Both the position numbers and the translations under genes were made by a program. From Mycobacterium sp. 852002-51057_SCH5723018 (GTDB lineage Bacteria > Actinomycetota > Actinomycetes > Mycobacteriales > Mycobacteriaceae): a stretch of 64,000 bases of DNA. The stretch is taken from the NCBI RefSeq assembly GCF_001667035.1, contig NZ_LZIR01000004.1:175256-239255 (forward strand), given 5' to 3'. The notes under the pieces were generated by a model. That model searched no databases and had not been told where the DNA came from. It was given only the letters and a program-made list of their open reading frames with translations. Shown piece by piece: positions 16,559 to 27,322 of the stretch (within the stretch, counting starts at the first letter, position 1; each line of letters begins with the position of its first letter).

Positions 16559-17224
16559 CTATCCGGCGAACCGCGACAGGCGCGCCGACAGATGCGGAAC
16601 CAGGCCACCGTCGGCGTCCACCCGTTCCTCGACGTAGGCCAGGTCGCCGCCCTCGACGATGCCGTAGAGCCGCTTGGCGCCGCCGACCAGCAGGCCCGAT
16701 CGGCTGCGGGCCAGCGCGTCGGTTACCAACTCCCACGACGACTGGGTGCGCGGGCGTCCGTAGAACAATTCGACATAGCCGGCCGAATGAGCCAACAACA
16801 ACTCGATGGTCTGGGATTCGCTCGGGTCGTACGGATCGGGGACGAACCGCCAAAAGCCCGTCTCGCGCAGACCGGGCTCCTGGTACGCGCCGGTCTTATC
16901 GAGCCGCCAGGACCGGGCTTCCCAATTCAGGTAGTCGCCACCGTCGTGCGAGACCACGATCTGCTGGCCGAACCGGTAGTCCCCCTCCGGCCCGCGCCCC
17001 TCGCCTTCCCCGCGCCACACGCCGACCAGCGGCAGCAGCGCCAGCAACGCATCGTTGAGGTTGGCGCCTTCGCGCAGGTTCGCGGTGTCAGCGGGAAGCG
17101 GCAGGTCGTCGAAGGCGGGGATATTGCGGGAGGCCGTGAGCTTGGCGCGTTCGGCGGCGGCAGCCACCGCTCGGTCGCCGGCGCCCGCCGGACCCACCGG
17201 TGCGTCGGGGTCCTGGTCCGTCAC
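16559..17224 (-). CDS. Nitrobindin-like heme-binding beta-barrel protein (Rv0813c-like)
   Basis: A 221-residue protein of the bacterial FABP-like/nitrobindin family. The signature [14 protein letters not shown] begins the barrel at about residue 68, and a histidine in [10 protein letters not shown] near the C-terminus is the expected heme ligand. Family proteins bind ferric heme and can isomerise peroxynitrite; the physiological role in mycobacteria is unsettled. The GTG start at 17224 overlaps by 4 bp (GTGA) with the stop of a 32-aa membrane protein, so the two are translationally coupled. Confidence 0.88.
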   Translation of the reverse strand: MTDQDPDAPVGPAGAGDRAVAAAAERAKLTASRNIPAFDDLPLPADTANLREGANLNDALLALLPLVGVWRGEGEGRGPEGDYRFGQQIVVSHDGGDYLNWEARSWRLDKTGAYQEPGLRETGFWRFVPDPYDPSESQTIELLLAHSAGYVELFYGRPRTQSSWELVTDALARSRSGLLVGGAKRLYGIVEGGDLAYVEERVDADGGLVPHLSARLSRFAG

Positions 17225-17319
17225 GACTCGTCAGTGATGAGCCGGTAGAGCGTGTACAGCGCGAACCATGAGATGACTACGACCGCTATGACCAGCATGA
17301 TCTCGAAGAAGAGCACCAC
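17221..17319 (-). CDS. 32-aa single-span membrane protein coupled to nitrobindin
   Basis: A short frame on the reverse strand encodes [20 protein letters not shown] followed by [12 protein letters not shown]: one membrane helix with a short acidic tail. Its stop overlaps the nitrobindin start in a GTGA arrangement, which is strong evidence that it is translated. Either of the first two GTG codons could start it. No family is recognised. It may tether or partner the nitrobindin at the membrane. Confidence 0.65.
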   Translation of the reverse strand: MVLFFEIMLVIAVVVISWFALYTLYRLITDES

Positions 17320-17379
17320 GGGAAAAGAGTCTATTCTTCCCGCGGCGCCCCGGTGACATCCCGGTCGGCGGTTGGGATG

Positions 17380-17682
17380 TCAGGCGATCTTGACGTCGAC
17401 CTCGTGGATGCCCGCGCCGGACGGCGTCACCACGGCGTCGCCGTTGCCGACCGGGGACAGGGCGCGCAGTGTCCAGGAGCCCGGCGCCGCGAAGAACCGG
17501 AAGTCACCGGTGGCCGACGCGACGACCTCGGCCGTGAACTCGTCCGACGAGTCCAGCAGACGGACGAACGCGCCACCCACCGCCTGCCCGTCGCGGTCCA
17601 CGACGCGGCCGGTGATCACCGTTTCCTTCTCCAGATCGACGCTGGCGGGCAACGTCAGTCCTTGCTTCGGTCCAGAGCACAT
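17380..17682 (-). CDS. sseC2: DUF1416 protein SseC
   Basis: A 100-residue DUF1416 protein, nearly identical in my memory to M. tuberculosis SseC2 (Rv0814c). It begins MCSGPKQGLTLPASVDLEKE and has a carboxypeptidase-regulatory-like beta fold (VITGRVVDRDGQAVGGAFVR). ATG 17682 follows the cysA2 stop by one base, so it is co-translated with the sulfurtransferase. A role in sulfur transfer is inferred only from this constant pairing. Cys2 might be a sulfur carrier, which is speculation. Confidence 0.92.
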   Translation of the reverse strand: MCSGPKQGLTLPASVDLEKETVITGRVVDRDGQAVGGAFVRLLDSSDEFTAEVVASATGDFRFFAAPGSWTLRALSPVGNGDAVVTPSGAGIHEVDVKIA

Positions 17683-17683
17683 A

Positions 17684-18526
17684 TCAGCTTCCCAACTCGA
17701 TCGGGGCACCCACCAGGGAGCCGTATTCCGTCCAACTGCCGTCGTAGTTTCTGACGTTTTTCTGCCCGAGTAATTCCCGCAGAACGAACCAGGTGTGCGA
17801 CGAGCGCTCCCCGATCCGGCAGTACGCGATGGTTTCTTTCGTCCCGTCCAGACCGGCGTCGGCGTACAGCTTGGCCAGCTCCTCGTCGGACTTGAAGGTG
17901 CCGTCCTCGTTGGCGGCCTTGCTCCACGGGACGTTGATCGCACCGGGGATGTGACCCGGCCGCTGGCTCTGCTCCTGCGGCAGGTGCGCCGGCGCGAGGA
18001 TCTTGCCCGAGAACTCGTCGGGCGAGCGCACGTCGACCAGGTTCTTGACGTTGATGGCTGCGATGACCTCGTCGCGGAAGGCCCGGATGGTGTTGTCCGG
18101 CGGGGCCGCGGTGTAGGAGGTGGGCGGCCGGCTGACGGTTTCGGTGGACAGCGGGCGCCCTTCGAGCTCCCACTTCTTGCGTCCGCCGTCGAGCAGCTTG
18201 ACCTTCTCGTGGCCGTACAGCTTGAAGTACCAGTACGCGTAGGCGGCGAACCAATTGTTGTTGCCGCCGTAGAGGATCACGGTGTCGTCGTTGGAGATGC
18301 CGCGGTCGGACAGCAGCTTGGAGAATTGCTGCGCGTCGACGAAGTCGCGCTTGACCGGGTCCTGCAGATCGGTGCGCCAGTCCAGCCTGATCGCGCCGGC
18401 GATGTGGCCGGTGTCGTAAGCGCTGGTGTCCTCGTCGACCTCGACGAAGACGACGTTCGCGGCCTGGGGATTCCGGAGATTGCTCTCAGCCCAGTCCGTG
18501 GAGACCAGGACGTCGGAGCGTGCCAT
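17684..18526 (-). CDS. cysA2: Thiosulfate sulfurtransferase (rhodanese) CysA2
   Basis: A 280-residue tandem rhodanese. The inactive N-terminal domain is about residues 1-140, and the catalytic C-terminal domain carries the active loop CRIGERSSHTW with its cysteine near residue 233. It transfers sulfane sulfur from thiosulfate to thiols or cyanide. Domain linker features (IDVRSPDEFSG-like segment as LVDVRSPDEFSG) are intact. It lies in a same-strand sulfur cluster, lmeA-thiX-(uORF)-DUF4395-cysA2-sseC, and is probably controlled by cysteine supply through the upstream poly-cysteine ORF. Confidence 0.95.
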   Translation of the reverse strand: MARSDVLVSTDWAESNLRNPQAANVVFVEVDEDTSAYDTGHIAGAIRLDWRTDLQDPVKRDFVDAQQFSKLLSDRGISNDDTVILYGGNNNWFAAYAYWYFKLYGHEKVKLLDGGRKKWELEGRPLSTETVSRPPTSYTAAPPDNTIRAFRDEVIAAINVKNLVDVRSPDEFSGKILAPAHLPQEQSQRPGHIPGAINVPWSKAANEDGTFKSDEELAKLYADAGLDGTKETIAYCRIGERSSHTWFVLRELLGQKNVRNYDGSWTEYGSLVGAPIELGS

Positions 18527-18565
18527 GGTGGAGATTCCTTTCGATTGCTTTTGTGGCGTAACGGC

Positions 18566-19030
18566 TTAAGCGGGAGTGGACCGGAAGCGCGCGATCAGAG
18601 GGTAGAGCTGGCAGCCCAGGCAGATGCCGAAGGCCGCGTTCAGGAACGCGGCCACCAGCGCGAGCGCGGTGGCGATGACGCCGACGACGGCAGCGCCGGC
18701 GGCGAATCCAATGACGCCGACGACCGCGAAGATCAAGCCGACCAGTTGGGCGAACTTGAGCGGCGCGACCGGCTCACGCTCGGTGACCGGCCCCAGCCGG
18801 GGCGCCACCAGGCTGGCAAACAGGCGCCCGTAGGGGTGGCGGCGCGGCCCGCCGGCGGCGCCGATCGCAAAGATCACGGCCTGCACGCCGAGAATGAGCG
18901 CGGCCGCCAGTGGGCTGGCGGCCGAAGCGACAAGCGTGAGCACCAGGACCGCGGTCGTGACCCAGGCGGCGAATCTCGGTCCGCGAACGTCGACCTGGTC
19001 CCGCTGTGTGGCGGTGTCGCTGCTCGGCAC
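18566..19030 (-). CDS. DUF4395 membrane protein
   Basis: A 154-residue membrane protein with about four helices (near 22-39, 42-60, 92-110 and 112-138). The conserved motif FGICLGCQLYPL near the C-terminus has two cysteines, typical of DUF4395 proteins that accompany thioredoxins and rhodaneses. GTG 19030 is preceded by TAGGAG at suitable spacing. It stands between a poly-cysteine upstream ORF and cysA2. It probably handles or senses a reactive sulfur species in the membrane; this is inference from motif and context. Confidence 0.85.
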   Translation of the reverse strand: MPSSDTATQRDQVDVRGPRFAAWVTTAVLVLTLVASAASPLAAALILGVQAVIFAIGAAGGPRRHPYGRLFASLVAPRLGPVTEREPVAPLKFAQLVGLIFAVVGVIGFAAGAAVVGVIATALALVAAFLNAAFGICLGCQLYPLIARFRSTPA

Positions 19031-19136
19031 GGTGCTACTCCTAAAAATCTGGTGGCGCGGAAAAGGGTGGACGCACGCCTTTGGGGCCTGGGCAAGGCTC
19101 CGAAGCTGCTCCGAGTGCGCGCACGGGCGCGGCTGC

Positions 19137-19226
19137 TCAGCAGCTACAGCAACAACAACAACCCGCGATGCGGCACAGATCGACTGCGCGACGCTTGGTG
19201 AGCGTGGGCTCCAGGCGGGTTGACAC
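19137..19226 (-). CDS. Leaderless poly-cysteine upstream ORF (cysteine attenuator)
   Basis: GTG 19226 opens a 29-codon frame that ends AGCCCCCSC and then TGA: five consecutive cysteines plus two more nearby. A TAAGCT -10 element lies 7 nt before the GTG, so the message is predicted to begin at the start codon. Poly-cysteine leaderless ORFs upstream of sulfur genes are described in mycobacteria, where stalling at the Cys codons when cysteine is low raises expression of the downstream operon. Here the downstream genes are DUF4395, cysA2 and sseC. Confidence 0.82.
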   Translation of the reverse strand: MSTRLEPTLTKRRAVDLCRIAGCCCCCSC

Positions 19227-19233
19227 GTCGGCC

Positions 19234-19239
19234 AGCTTA
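19234..19239 (-). promoter_or_regulatory. -10 element of the poly-cysteine uORF transcript
   Basis: TAAGCT on the reverse strand fits TANNNT and ends 7 nt before the predicted leaderless start at 19226. It lies in the 29-bp gap after thiX. Confidence 0.6.
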
Positions 19240-19255
19240 CCCAATGACGCCGCGC

Positions 19256-19669
19256 TCAAGCCAACAGCGGTTCTAGCGCCGACCGCAGGTCGGCCGCCTT
19301 GGGCACCCCCGAAGAGCGGTATCGCTGCCGGCCGTCGCCGTCGAAGATCAACGTGGTCGGCAGCGACAGCACCGAAAACCGACGGGCCGCCGACGGATTG
19401 GCGTCGAGGTCGATCTCGACATGGGCCACGTCGCCCAGGTCGTCGCAGACCTGGCCGACCACCCGACGAACCCGATCGCAAGGTCCGCACCACGGGGCGC
19501 TGAAATGCACGATGGTCGGCCCGCTGGCAGACAGGCCGAGGTCCGCGGCGTCGGTGGCTGCTGTCGGGCCGACTGTCCGAAGTCTTCCGGAGCGGCGCGT
19601 CAACAGCCATCCAGCGACGGTTGCCACAGCGAGCGCCGCAACGATCGCGACGATGACGGTGGTGGTCAC
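19256..19669 (-). CDS. thiX: Thioredoxin-like protein ThiX
   Basis: A 137-residue membrane-anchored thioredoxin. One N-terminal helix (about residues 3-23) is followed by a thioredoxin fold with active site FSAPWCGPCDRVRR and the cis-proline segment SLPTTLIF. It matches M. tuberculosis ThiX (Rv0816c). The orientation of the thioredoxin domain is uncertain: the positive residues after the helix (TRRSGRLR) favour a cytoplasmic position. Its GTG start overlaps the lmeA stop by 4 bp. Confidence 0.88.
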   Translation of the reverse strand: MTTTVIVAIVAALAVATVAGWLLTRRSGRLRTVGPTAATDAADLGLSASGPTIVHFSAPWCGPCDRVRRVVGQVCDDLGDVAHVEIDLDANPSAARRFSVLSLPTTLIFDGDGRQRYRSSGVPKAADLRSALEPLLA

Positions 19670-20475
19670 GACTGCTTAAACCCTTCGAGCGCGACTGTTA
19701 CTCCTCTGGTGATGCCTTCGATGATCACGTCGGAGCCGCGCGCCCCCTCGGAGGTGGGCGCCACTCCGAACGGGAGTCTCTGATCGGGCAGCCTGGCGGT
19801 GAACGCGCGCAGCACCGCGTCGCGCTTGTCGTCGGGAACGGCTTGGTTGGCGGTGTCGGGGCCGGTGAGGACGCCGGTGGGGGTCAGCACCAGCGTCGCC
19901 TGGTCGTCGGGGGCGATGGAGAGGTCGACCGACACGCTGACGCGGTGGTCGAAGCCGGCCGATTTCGGTGGTGTGCCGCTGAACACCAGCCCATGGCTGT
20001 CGGAGATGCCCGACGCGGTGACGCCACCGGTGGCGGTATTCGTTTCCTTGGCGGGTGCCTCGACCATCAGGTCGGTGATGGCCAGGTACCGGCCCAGGTG
20101 AATCGAGTCGATGATGATGCGGCTCTCCAGCTTGCCCACTGGCAACTTCGCTTCGGGTCTGATCAGCCACGACGCGCCGGTCAGGTCAACCGAGTACATG
20201 GTGGCCTCGAGGGTGGCTTTGCCGACCATCGCGTGCTCGACCTCGTTGGCCTTGATCTCCAGCTGGCTGTAATGGTGGCGCATCGCCTGCGGGATGAAGG
20301 GGAAGGCCAGGATGGCGACGAACGGGTCGGAACCCAGGTTTGCCGCCTTGCGTACGCTGGACGACAGCCGGTATTCGGCGTAGATGCTGGTCCCGTAGTC
20401 CACGCCGACGGCACCGACGACGATCACGCCGACGGTGATCGCCGCGGCCGTCAGACCGATCAGAACCTTGCGCAT
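19666..20475 (-). CDS. lmeA: LmeA family phospholipid-binding protein
   Basis: A 269-residue DUF2993/LmeA protein with an N-terminal signal or anchor helix (about residues 4-25). The rest forms a lipid-binding beta-rich fold with family stretches such as LGSDPFVAILAFPFIPQA and DLTGASWLIRPEAKL. The mycobacterial relative binds phospholipid in the envelope and is needed for mannan elongation of lipomannan and lipoarabinomannan. It corresponds to Rv0817c. It is the first gene of the leftward sulfur cluster and is divergent from glnR. Confidence 0.85.
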   Translation of the reverse strand: MRKVLIGLTAAAITVGVIVVGAVGVDYGTSIYAEYRLSSSVRKAANLGSDPFVAILAFPFIPQAMRHHYSQLEIKANEVEHAMVGKATLEATMYSVDLTGASWLIRPEAKLPVGKLESRIIIDSIHLGRYLAITDLMVEAPAKETNTATGGVTASGISDSHGLVFSGTPPKSAGFDHRVSVSVDLSIAPDDQATLVLTPTGVLTGPDTANQAVPDDKRDAVLRAFTARLPDQRLPFGVAPTSEGARGSDVIIEGITRGVTVALEGFKQS

Positions 20476-20668
20476 CCGCTTATTGTGGCTTACTTTCTTC
20501 CGGGTCCCGCCCGGCCTGTTTCCCAGCGGACCGCCAGGTGGCCGGGCTCACACTGCTGGGCACTGACCGCCAAAAAACCAGGTAGCAAGTTATCGTTAGA
20601 TGACCTGGCAACTAACGCGTCGTGGCGTTTACGAATTGGGAGATGCCTTTCCCACGAGCTGGAGGGGC

Positions 20669-22356
<1,688 letters not shown>

Positions 22357-22364
22357 GGCCGGCT

Positions 22365-22386
22365 GTTCACCCTGCATTCATGTCCA
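22365..22386 (+). promoter_or_regulatory. PHO-box-like direct repeat upstream of pstS
   Basis: GTTCACCCTGC followed directly by ATTCATGTCCA: two 11-nt units resembling the PhoP box of actinobacteria (consensus GTTCACC repeats). It lies about 115 bp upstream of pstS. In mycobacteria the matching regulator would be RegX3 of the SenX3-RegX3 phosphate-response system, so this is a likely phosphate-starvation activator site. Confidence 0.6.
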
Positions 22387-22500
22387 CACATTTCTGTGGG
22401 TTGCGGGGGCGCATATTTTCGCGGTGTCTTGGCAACCTTCCCTGGGGAGATCGCCGGCTGGCGCCCGCGTGCGTTCGAACTGTGTCAGAAAGCGAGATCG

Positions 22501-23625
22501 GTGAGGCTCGACGGAACGGCCAGGGCGCTGACAGCGGTGGCGCTCGCGATGTCGATCTGCGCCGCGGCGGTGACCGCCTGCGGCAGCGACGACAACCCCC
22601 GCGGCGCGGCGGCGCCGGGCATCGGGGGGCTCGCCGGAACTGCGGGCTGTGGCGGCAAGAACGGCCTGACGGCGGAAGGCTCGACGGCTCAGCAGAACGC
22701 GATCGCGTTGTTCAATCAGGTCTGGGGGCAGCACTGCCCGGGCAAGGCTGTGGCGTACAACCCGACCGGGTCGGGCGCCGGCCGCGAGCAGTTCATCGCC
22801 GGCCACGTCGACTTCGCGGGGACGGACTCGCCGCTGGTCGCCGATCAGATCAGCCCGGCCGCCAAACGCTGCGACGGGAACCCGGCGTGGGACCTGCCGC
22901 TGGTGTTCGGCCCGATCGCGTTGGTCTACAACCTGCCGGGCGTCCAGCAGCTCGTCGTCAGCAGCGACGCCCTGGCCAAGCTGTTCAGCGGCAGGGTAAC
23001 GGTGTGGAACGACCCGATACTCGCGGCGCTCAACCCTGGAGTGGCGCTACCCGACACCAAGGTGGTGCCGATCTATCGGTCGGATTCGTCGGGAACGACC
23101 GACAACGTGCAGAAATATCTGACGGCCGCCGCGCCGCAGAGCTGGACGCGGGGGGTCGGCACGGAGTTTCAGGGTGGCGTCGGTGAGGGCGCCGCCAAAT
23201 CGGCCGGCGTGATCAACGCCGTGCGGACCACGCCGGGCGCCATCGGCTACGTGGAGAAAGGTTTCGCCGACCAGGCCGGCCTGCCCTACGCCCAGCTCAA
23301 CACCGGAAACGGCGCGGTTCCGCTGACCAACGACACGGCGGGCAGCGCCATCCAGGCGACCAGCTTCGTGGCCGACGGTAATGACCTGGTGCTGGACCTG
23401 AACCCGATGTACACCTCCCAGCGGCCGGGCATGTACCCGTTGGTGCTGGCCGGCTACGAGATCGTGTGTTCCAAGGGCTACGACGCGGACACGTCGGCGG
23501 CGGTCAAGTCGTTCCTCGCCGTCGCCGCCACCGACGGGCAGGCCGGCCTTATGTCCGCCGGTTATGTCCCGCTGCCCGATAAAGTCAAGGAGCGATTGGT
23601 TACCGCGATCAACGCCTTGCCGTAA
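22501..23625 (+). CDS. pstS: Phosphate-binding lipoprotein PstS
   Basis: A 374-residue substrate-binding lipoprotein of the PstSCAB phosphate importer. GTG 22501 begins a signal sequence that ends in a lipobox (AAVTAC). The phosphate pocket segments are recognisable: [31 protein letters not shown] and [17 protein letters not shown]. tuberculosis carries its pstS genes elsewhere, so this full pst operon next to mshD resembles the arrangement in other mycobacteria. Confidence 0.93.
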   Translation: MRLDGTARALTAVALAMSICAAAVTACGSDDNPRGAAAPGIGGLAGTAGCGGKNGLTAEGSTAQQNAIALFNQVWGQHCPGKAVAYNPTGSGAGREQFIAGHVDFAGTDSPLVADQISPAAKRCDGNPAWDLPLVFGPIALVYNLPGVQQLVVSSDALAKLFSGRVTVWNDPILAALNPGVALPDTKVVPIYRSDSSGTTDNVQKYLTAAAPQSWTRGVGTEFQGGVGEGAAKSAGVINAVRTTPGAIGYVEKGFADQAGLPYAQLNTGNGAVPLTNDTAGSAIQATSFVADGNDLVLDLNPMYTSQRPGMYPLVLAGYEIVCSKGYDADTSAAVKSFLAVAATDGQAGLMSAGYVPLPDKVKERLVTAINALP

Positions 23626-23669
23626 CCAGTGGGCACGAGGAGCGACGGCCGAACTGTGAAGCGATCACA

Positions 23670-24707
23670 GTGACAACGCCAAACCCATCCGCTGCGGGTT
23701 CGGGTGCGGTCGTTGCTGCGCCCTATCCCGAGTCACCGGTGGTGCCGATCAGCCCCTGGGGCCATGCCCAGCCGCGGTTGGGGGACCGGATATTTCGCCG
23801 GCTGGCGCAGGGTTCGGGCGTCCTGATCGTCGTTCTGATCGGCGCGATCGGCGGATTCCTGCTTTTGCGTGCGGTACCGGCCCTGCAGCGCAATCGGGAG
23901 AACTTCTTCGGCTACGGCGGTAACTGGGTCACCTCCGACACAGCCGCCATGCACTTCGGGATCTTTGATCTGCTGCAGGTGACGGCGTTCGTGTCGCTGT
24001 TCGCCTTGATGCTGGCGATGCCGGTCGCGCTAGGCGTCGCGATCTTCATCACGCAGTACGCACCGCGCCGGCTCGCCGGACCGCTGGCCTACGCGGTCGA
24101 TCTGCTGGCCGCGGTCCCCTCGATCGTCTACGGCGTGTGGGGCCTGTACGTGCTGGCGCCGCAGCTGCGGCCCATCGCCACCTGGCTCAATCACGCCCTG
24201 GGCTGGTCTTTCCTGTTCGCGACCGGCAACGCGTCGGCGGCCGGGGGCGGCACCATCTTCACCGGCGGGCTCGTCCTGGCGGTGATGATCCTGCCGATCA
24301 TCGCGGCGGTCACTCGCGAGGTGTTCGCCCAGACGCCGCATGACGAGATCGAGGCGGCGCTCGCGCTCGGCGCCACCCGTTGGGAGGTGGTCAAGACGAC
24401 CGTGCTGCCGTTCGGACGGTCCGGCTACGTCAGCGGTGCGGTGCTGGGCCTGGGCCGCGCGCTGGGCGAAACGGTCGCGCTGCTGATCATCCTGCGGGGC
24501 ACCCAGGCCGCGTTCGGGTGGTCGCTGTTCGACGGCGGATCCACCTTCGCGACCAAGATCGCCGCCACCGCATCGGAATTCAACGACCCGTACATGGCCG
24601 GGGCCTACATCGCCGCCGGGCTGGTCCTTTTCGTGCTCACCTTCCTGGTCGACGCCCTGGCACGCGGCGCCGCCGCCGGAGCCCGCGGCAGGAGGGTCCG
24701 CCGGTGA
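23670..24707 (+). CDS. pstC: Phosphate ABC transporter permease PstC
   Basis: A 345-residue integral membrane permease with about six helices and the binding-protein-dependent transport loop [20 protein letters not shown], followed by [19 protein letters not shown]. It forms the channel with PstA. GTG 23670 lies 44 bp after pstS. Its stop overlaps the pstA start (GTGA). Confidence 0.94.
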   Translation: MTTPNPSAAGSGAVVAAPYPESPVVPISPWGHAQPRLGDRIFRRLAQGSGVLIVVLIGAIGGFLLLRAVPALQRNRENFFGYGGNWVTSDTAAMHFGIFDLLQVTAFVSLFALMLAMPVALGVAIFITQYAPRRLAGPLAYAVDLLAAVPSIVYGVWGLYVLAPQLRPIATWLNHALGWSFLFATGNASAAGGGTIFTGGLVLAVMILPIIAAVTREVFAQTPHDEIEAALALGATRWEVVKTTVLPFGRSGYVSGAVLGLGRALGETVALLIILRGTQAAFGWSLFDGGSTFATKIAATASEFNDPYMAGAYIAAGLVLFVLTFLVDALARGAAAGARGRRVRR

Positions 24708-25618
24708 CCTCGATGCTGGACCGTCCGCTCAAGGCGCGGACATTCTCGGGAATGGGCCGGCGTCGACGGGTCGTGAACAACGTGGCGACGGTGTTGGTGA
24801 CGCTGTCCATGGCGATCGCCGTGGCGCCGCTGCTGTGGGTGCTGTGCGCGGTAATCGCCAAGGGCTACAAGGCGATTGCTTCCACCACGTGGTGGTCGCA
24901 TTCGCAGGCGGGCATGACCGCGTTTGTGGTCGGCGGCGGCGCGTACCACGCGATCGTCGGCACGTTGCTGCAGGGGCTGGTGTGCGCCGTGATCTCGATT
25001 CCGATCGGCATCATGGTGGCGATTTATCTGGTCGAATACGGCGGCGGCACCCCGTTGGGCCGGGCGGCCAGCTTCATGGTGGACATCCTGTCCGGGGTGC
25101 CATCGATCGTCGCGGCGCTGTTCATCTACGCGCTATGGGTCGCGACGCTGGGGTTTCCCCGTTCGGAGTTCGCGGTGTCGCTGGCGCTGGTGCTGCTGAT
25201 GTTGCCGGTGATCGTGCGGGCCACCGAGGAGATGCTGCGGATCGTTCCGGTAGATCTGCGAGAGGCCAGTTACGCGCTGGGAATCCCGAAGTGGAAAACG
25301 ATTGCCAGCATCGTGCTTCCCACCGGGCTGTCCGGCATCATCACCGGCATCATGCTCGCGGTGGCCAGGGTGATGGGGGAGACGGCCCCGCTGCTGATCC
25401 TCGTCGGTTATTCACAGTCGATGAACTTCGACATCTTCCGCGGATTCATTGGATCGCTGCCCGGCATGATGTACCACGAGACGTCCGCCGGCGCGGGCGT
25501 CAACCCCGTGCCGACGGATCGGTTGTGGGGCGCGGCGCTAACCCTCATTCTGGTGATCGCCGTCATCAACATCGGGGCAAGGGTGATCGCGAGAATCTAT
25601 GCCCCCAAGAAGTCGTAG
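24704..25618 (+). CDS. pstA: Phosphate ABC transporter permease PstA
   Basis: A 304-residue membrane permease, partner of PstC. The permease loop is [20 protein letters not shown], followed by [22 protein letters not shown] 24704 follows an AGGAGGG ribosome site inside the pstC end and overlaps the pstC stop by 4 bp; longer upstream frames are shadows of pstC. Confidence 0.94.
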   Translation: MTSMLDRPLKARTFSGMGRRRRVVNNVATVLVTLSMAIAVAPLLWVLCAVIAKGYKAIASTTWWSHSQAGMTAFVVGGGAYHAIVGTLLQGLVCAVISIPIGIMVAIYLVEYGGGTPLGRAASFMVDILSGVPSIVAALFIYALWVATLGFPRSEFAVSLALVLLMLPVIVRATEEMLRIVPVDLREASYALGIPKWKTIASIVLPTGLSGIITGIMLAVARVMGETAPLLILVGYSQSMNFDIFRGFIGSLPGMMYHETSAGAGVNPVPTDRLWGAALTLILVIAVINIGARVIARIYAPKKS

Positions 25619-25630
25619 GCAGGAGCAATA

Positions 25631-26407
25631 GTGGCCAAACGGTTGGACCTCAAGGCCGTCAACATCTACTACGGGTCGTTCAAAGCGGTCGCGGATGTGA
25701 CGCTGTCGGTTCTGCCGCGCAGCGTGACGGCGTTCATCGGCCCGTCGGGCTGCGGTAAGACGACGGTCCTGCGGACGCTGAACCGGATGCATGAGGTAGT
25801 CCCCGGAGCCCGCGTCGAGGGCAGCGTCCTTCTCGACGACCAGGACATCTACGGTCCCGGTGTCGACCCCGTGGGCGTGCGCCGGGCCATCGGGATGGTG
25901 TTTCAACGGCCAAACCCCTTCCCTGCCATGTCGATTCGCGACAACGTGGTCGCCGGCCTAAAGCTGCAGGGGATGCGCAACCGCAAGCTGCTCGACGAGA
26001 CGGCCGAATACTCCCTGCGCGGCGCGAACCTGTGGGATGAGGTCAAGGATCGGTTGGACAAGCCCGGCGGCGGATTGTCCGGCGGTCAGCAGCAGCGCTT
26101 GTGCATCGCCCGGGCCATCGCCGTGCAACCCGATGTGTTGCTGATGGACGAGCCGTGTTCCGCGCTGGACCCGATCTCGACGATGGCCATCGAAGAACTG
26201 ATCAGTGAGCTCAAGCAGGACTACACCATCGTCATCGTTACCCACAACATGCAGCAGGCCGCCCGCGTCAGCGATCTCACGGCGTTCTTCAATCTAGAGG
26301 CCGTCGGGAAGCCGGGCCGGTTGGTCGAGATCGACGACACCGAGAAGATCTTCTCCAACCCGACCGAGAAGGCGACCGAGGATTACATTTCCGGCCGCTT
26401 CGGCTAG
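25631..26407 (+). CDS. pstB: Phosphate ABC transporter ATPase PstB (PhoT)
   Basis: A 258-residue ABC ATPase that powers phosphate import. Walker A is [10 protein letters not shown], the Q-loop lies in [10 protein letters not shown], the signature is LSGGQQQRL, Walker B is [12 protein letters not shown] and the switch histidine is in [11 protein letters not shown] 25631 follows GCAGGAG at close spacing. The gene at this spot in M. tuberculosis is named phoT. A 58-bp tandem repeat follows the stop. Confidence 0.95.
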   Translation: MAKRLDLKAVNIYYGSFKAVADVTLSVLPRSVTAFIGPSGCGKTTVLRTLNRMHEVVPGARVEGSVLLDDQDIYGPGVDPVGVRRAIGMVFQRPNPFPAMSIRDNVVAGLKLQGMRNRKLLDETAEYSLRGANLWDEVKDRLDKPGGGLSGGQQQRLCIARAIAVQPDVLLMDEPCSALDPISTMAIEELISELKQDYTIVIVTHNMQQAARVSDLTAFFNLEAVGKPGRLVEIDDTEKIFSNPTEKATEDYISGRFG

Positions 26408-26413
26408 CCCGAC

Positions 26414-26581
26414 GTGCTTAGCCCGACGACGATGCGGCCCGTGTAGCGGGGTGAGGAGGAGTCGGGCAGTCGTGCTTAGCCCGACGACGATGCGGCCCGT
26501 GTAGCGGGGTGAGGAGGAGTCGGGCAGTCGTGCTTAGCCGGACGACGATGCGGCCCGTGTAGCGGGGTGAGGAGGAGTCGG
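26414..26581 (+). repeat. 58-bp tandem repeat, about three copies (VNTR/MIRU-like)
   Basis: Units start at 26414, 26472 and 26530, each with GTGCTTAGCCCGACGACGAT and then a stretch ending GTGAGGAGGAGTCGGGCAGT. The copies are almost identical (a C/G change in the third, which is cut after about 52 bp). The array fills the gap between the convergent pstB and phoU genes. Its position and sequence style match MIRU-type variable repeats of mycobacteria. Confidence 0.9.
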
Positions 26582-26595
26582 CGAACTAGCCTGCG

Positions 26596-27264
26596 CTAGC
26601 GGGGGAGGGTTTTCGCGTCTTCGTCGGGCAGGCGCCCGGTTGCCTGGAAGATGACGCGCCTGGCCACCTCCACGGCGTGGTCGGCGAAGCGCTCGTAGAA
26701 GCGGCCCAGCAACGTGACGTCGACGGCCGCCGCCACACCGTACCTCCATTCCCGGTCCATCAACACCGAGAACAGGTGCCGATGTAGGTCGTCCATGGCG
26801 TCGTCTTCTGCGCGGATGCGCGCAGCTTTGTCCGGGTCGCGGGACAACACCACCTCTTGCGCGCTGTTGCCCAATTCCACTGCGACCCGGCCCATCTCGG
26901 CGAAATAGCCATTGACCTCTTCGGGGAGCGCATGTTGAGGATGGCGCCGGCGGGCGATTTTGGCGACGTGCAGGGCCAGCGCGCCCATCCGGTCGATGTC
27001 GGCCACCATCTGGATGGCGCTCACGATCGACCTGAGGTCACCGGCGACCGGCGCCTGCAGCGCCAGCAGCACGAAGGCGCTTTCCTCGGCGTGGGCGCTC
27101 AGCCTCGCGATCTTCTCGTGATCGGAGATCACCTGTTCGGCCAGCACCAGATCGGCCTGCAGCAGGGCTTGGGTTGCCCGCTCCATGGCGATCCCCGCCA
27201 GCCCGCACATCTCCCCGAGCCGCTCCGATAGCTCCGAGAGCTGCTCATGATAGGCGGTCCGCAT
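26596..27264 (-). CDS. phoY2: Phosphate system regulator PhoU (PhoY2)
   Basis: A 222-residue PhoU protein made of two three-helix PhoU repeats (about 5-100 and 115-210). Signature stretches are [11 protein letters not shown] and [14 protein letters not shown]. PhoU links the Pst transporter to the SenX3-RegX3 sensor and represses the response when phosphate is plentiful; in mycobacteria PhoY proteins also affect persistence. It is convergent with pstB across the tandem repeat. Confidence 0.92.
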   Translation of the reverse strand: MRTAYHEQLSELSERLGEMCGLAGIAMERATQALLQADLVLAEQVISDHEKIARLSAHAEESAFVLLALQAPVAGDLRSIVSAIQMVADIDRMGALALHVAKIARRRHPQHALPEEVNGYFAEMGRVAVELGNSAQEVVLSRDPDKAARIRAEDDAMDDLHRHLFSVLMDREWRYGVAAAVDVTLLGRFYERFADHAVEVARRVIFQATGRLPDEDAKTLPR

Positions 27265-27322
27265 GCCGCCAAGCCTACGTTCTCGGCACCGAAAAGGGAT
27301 GCCACCGTGCCACCAAAAATCT

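Noticed and set aside
26414..26581. CRISPR-like array
   Set aside because: The units are contiguous identical copies without unique spacers and no cas genes are nearby; it is a tandem repeat.
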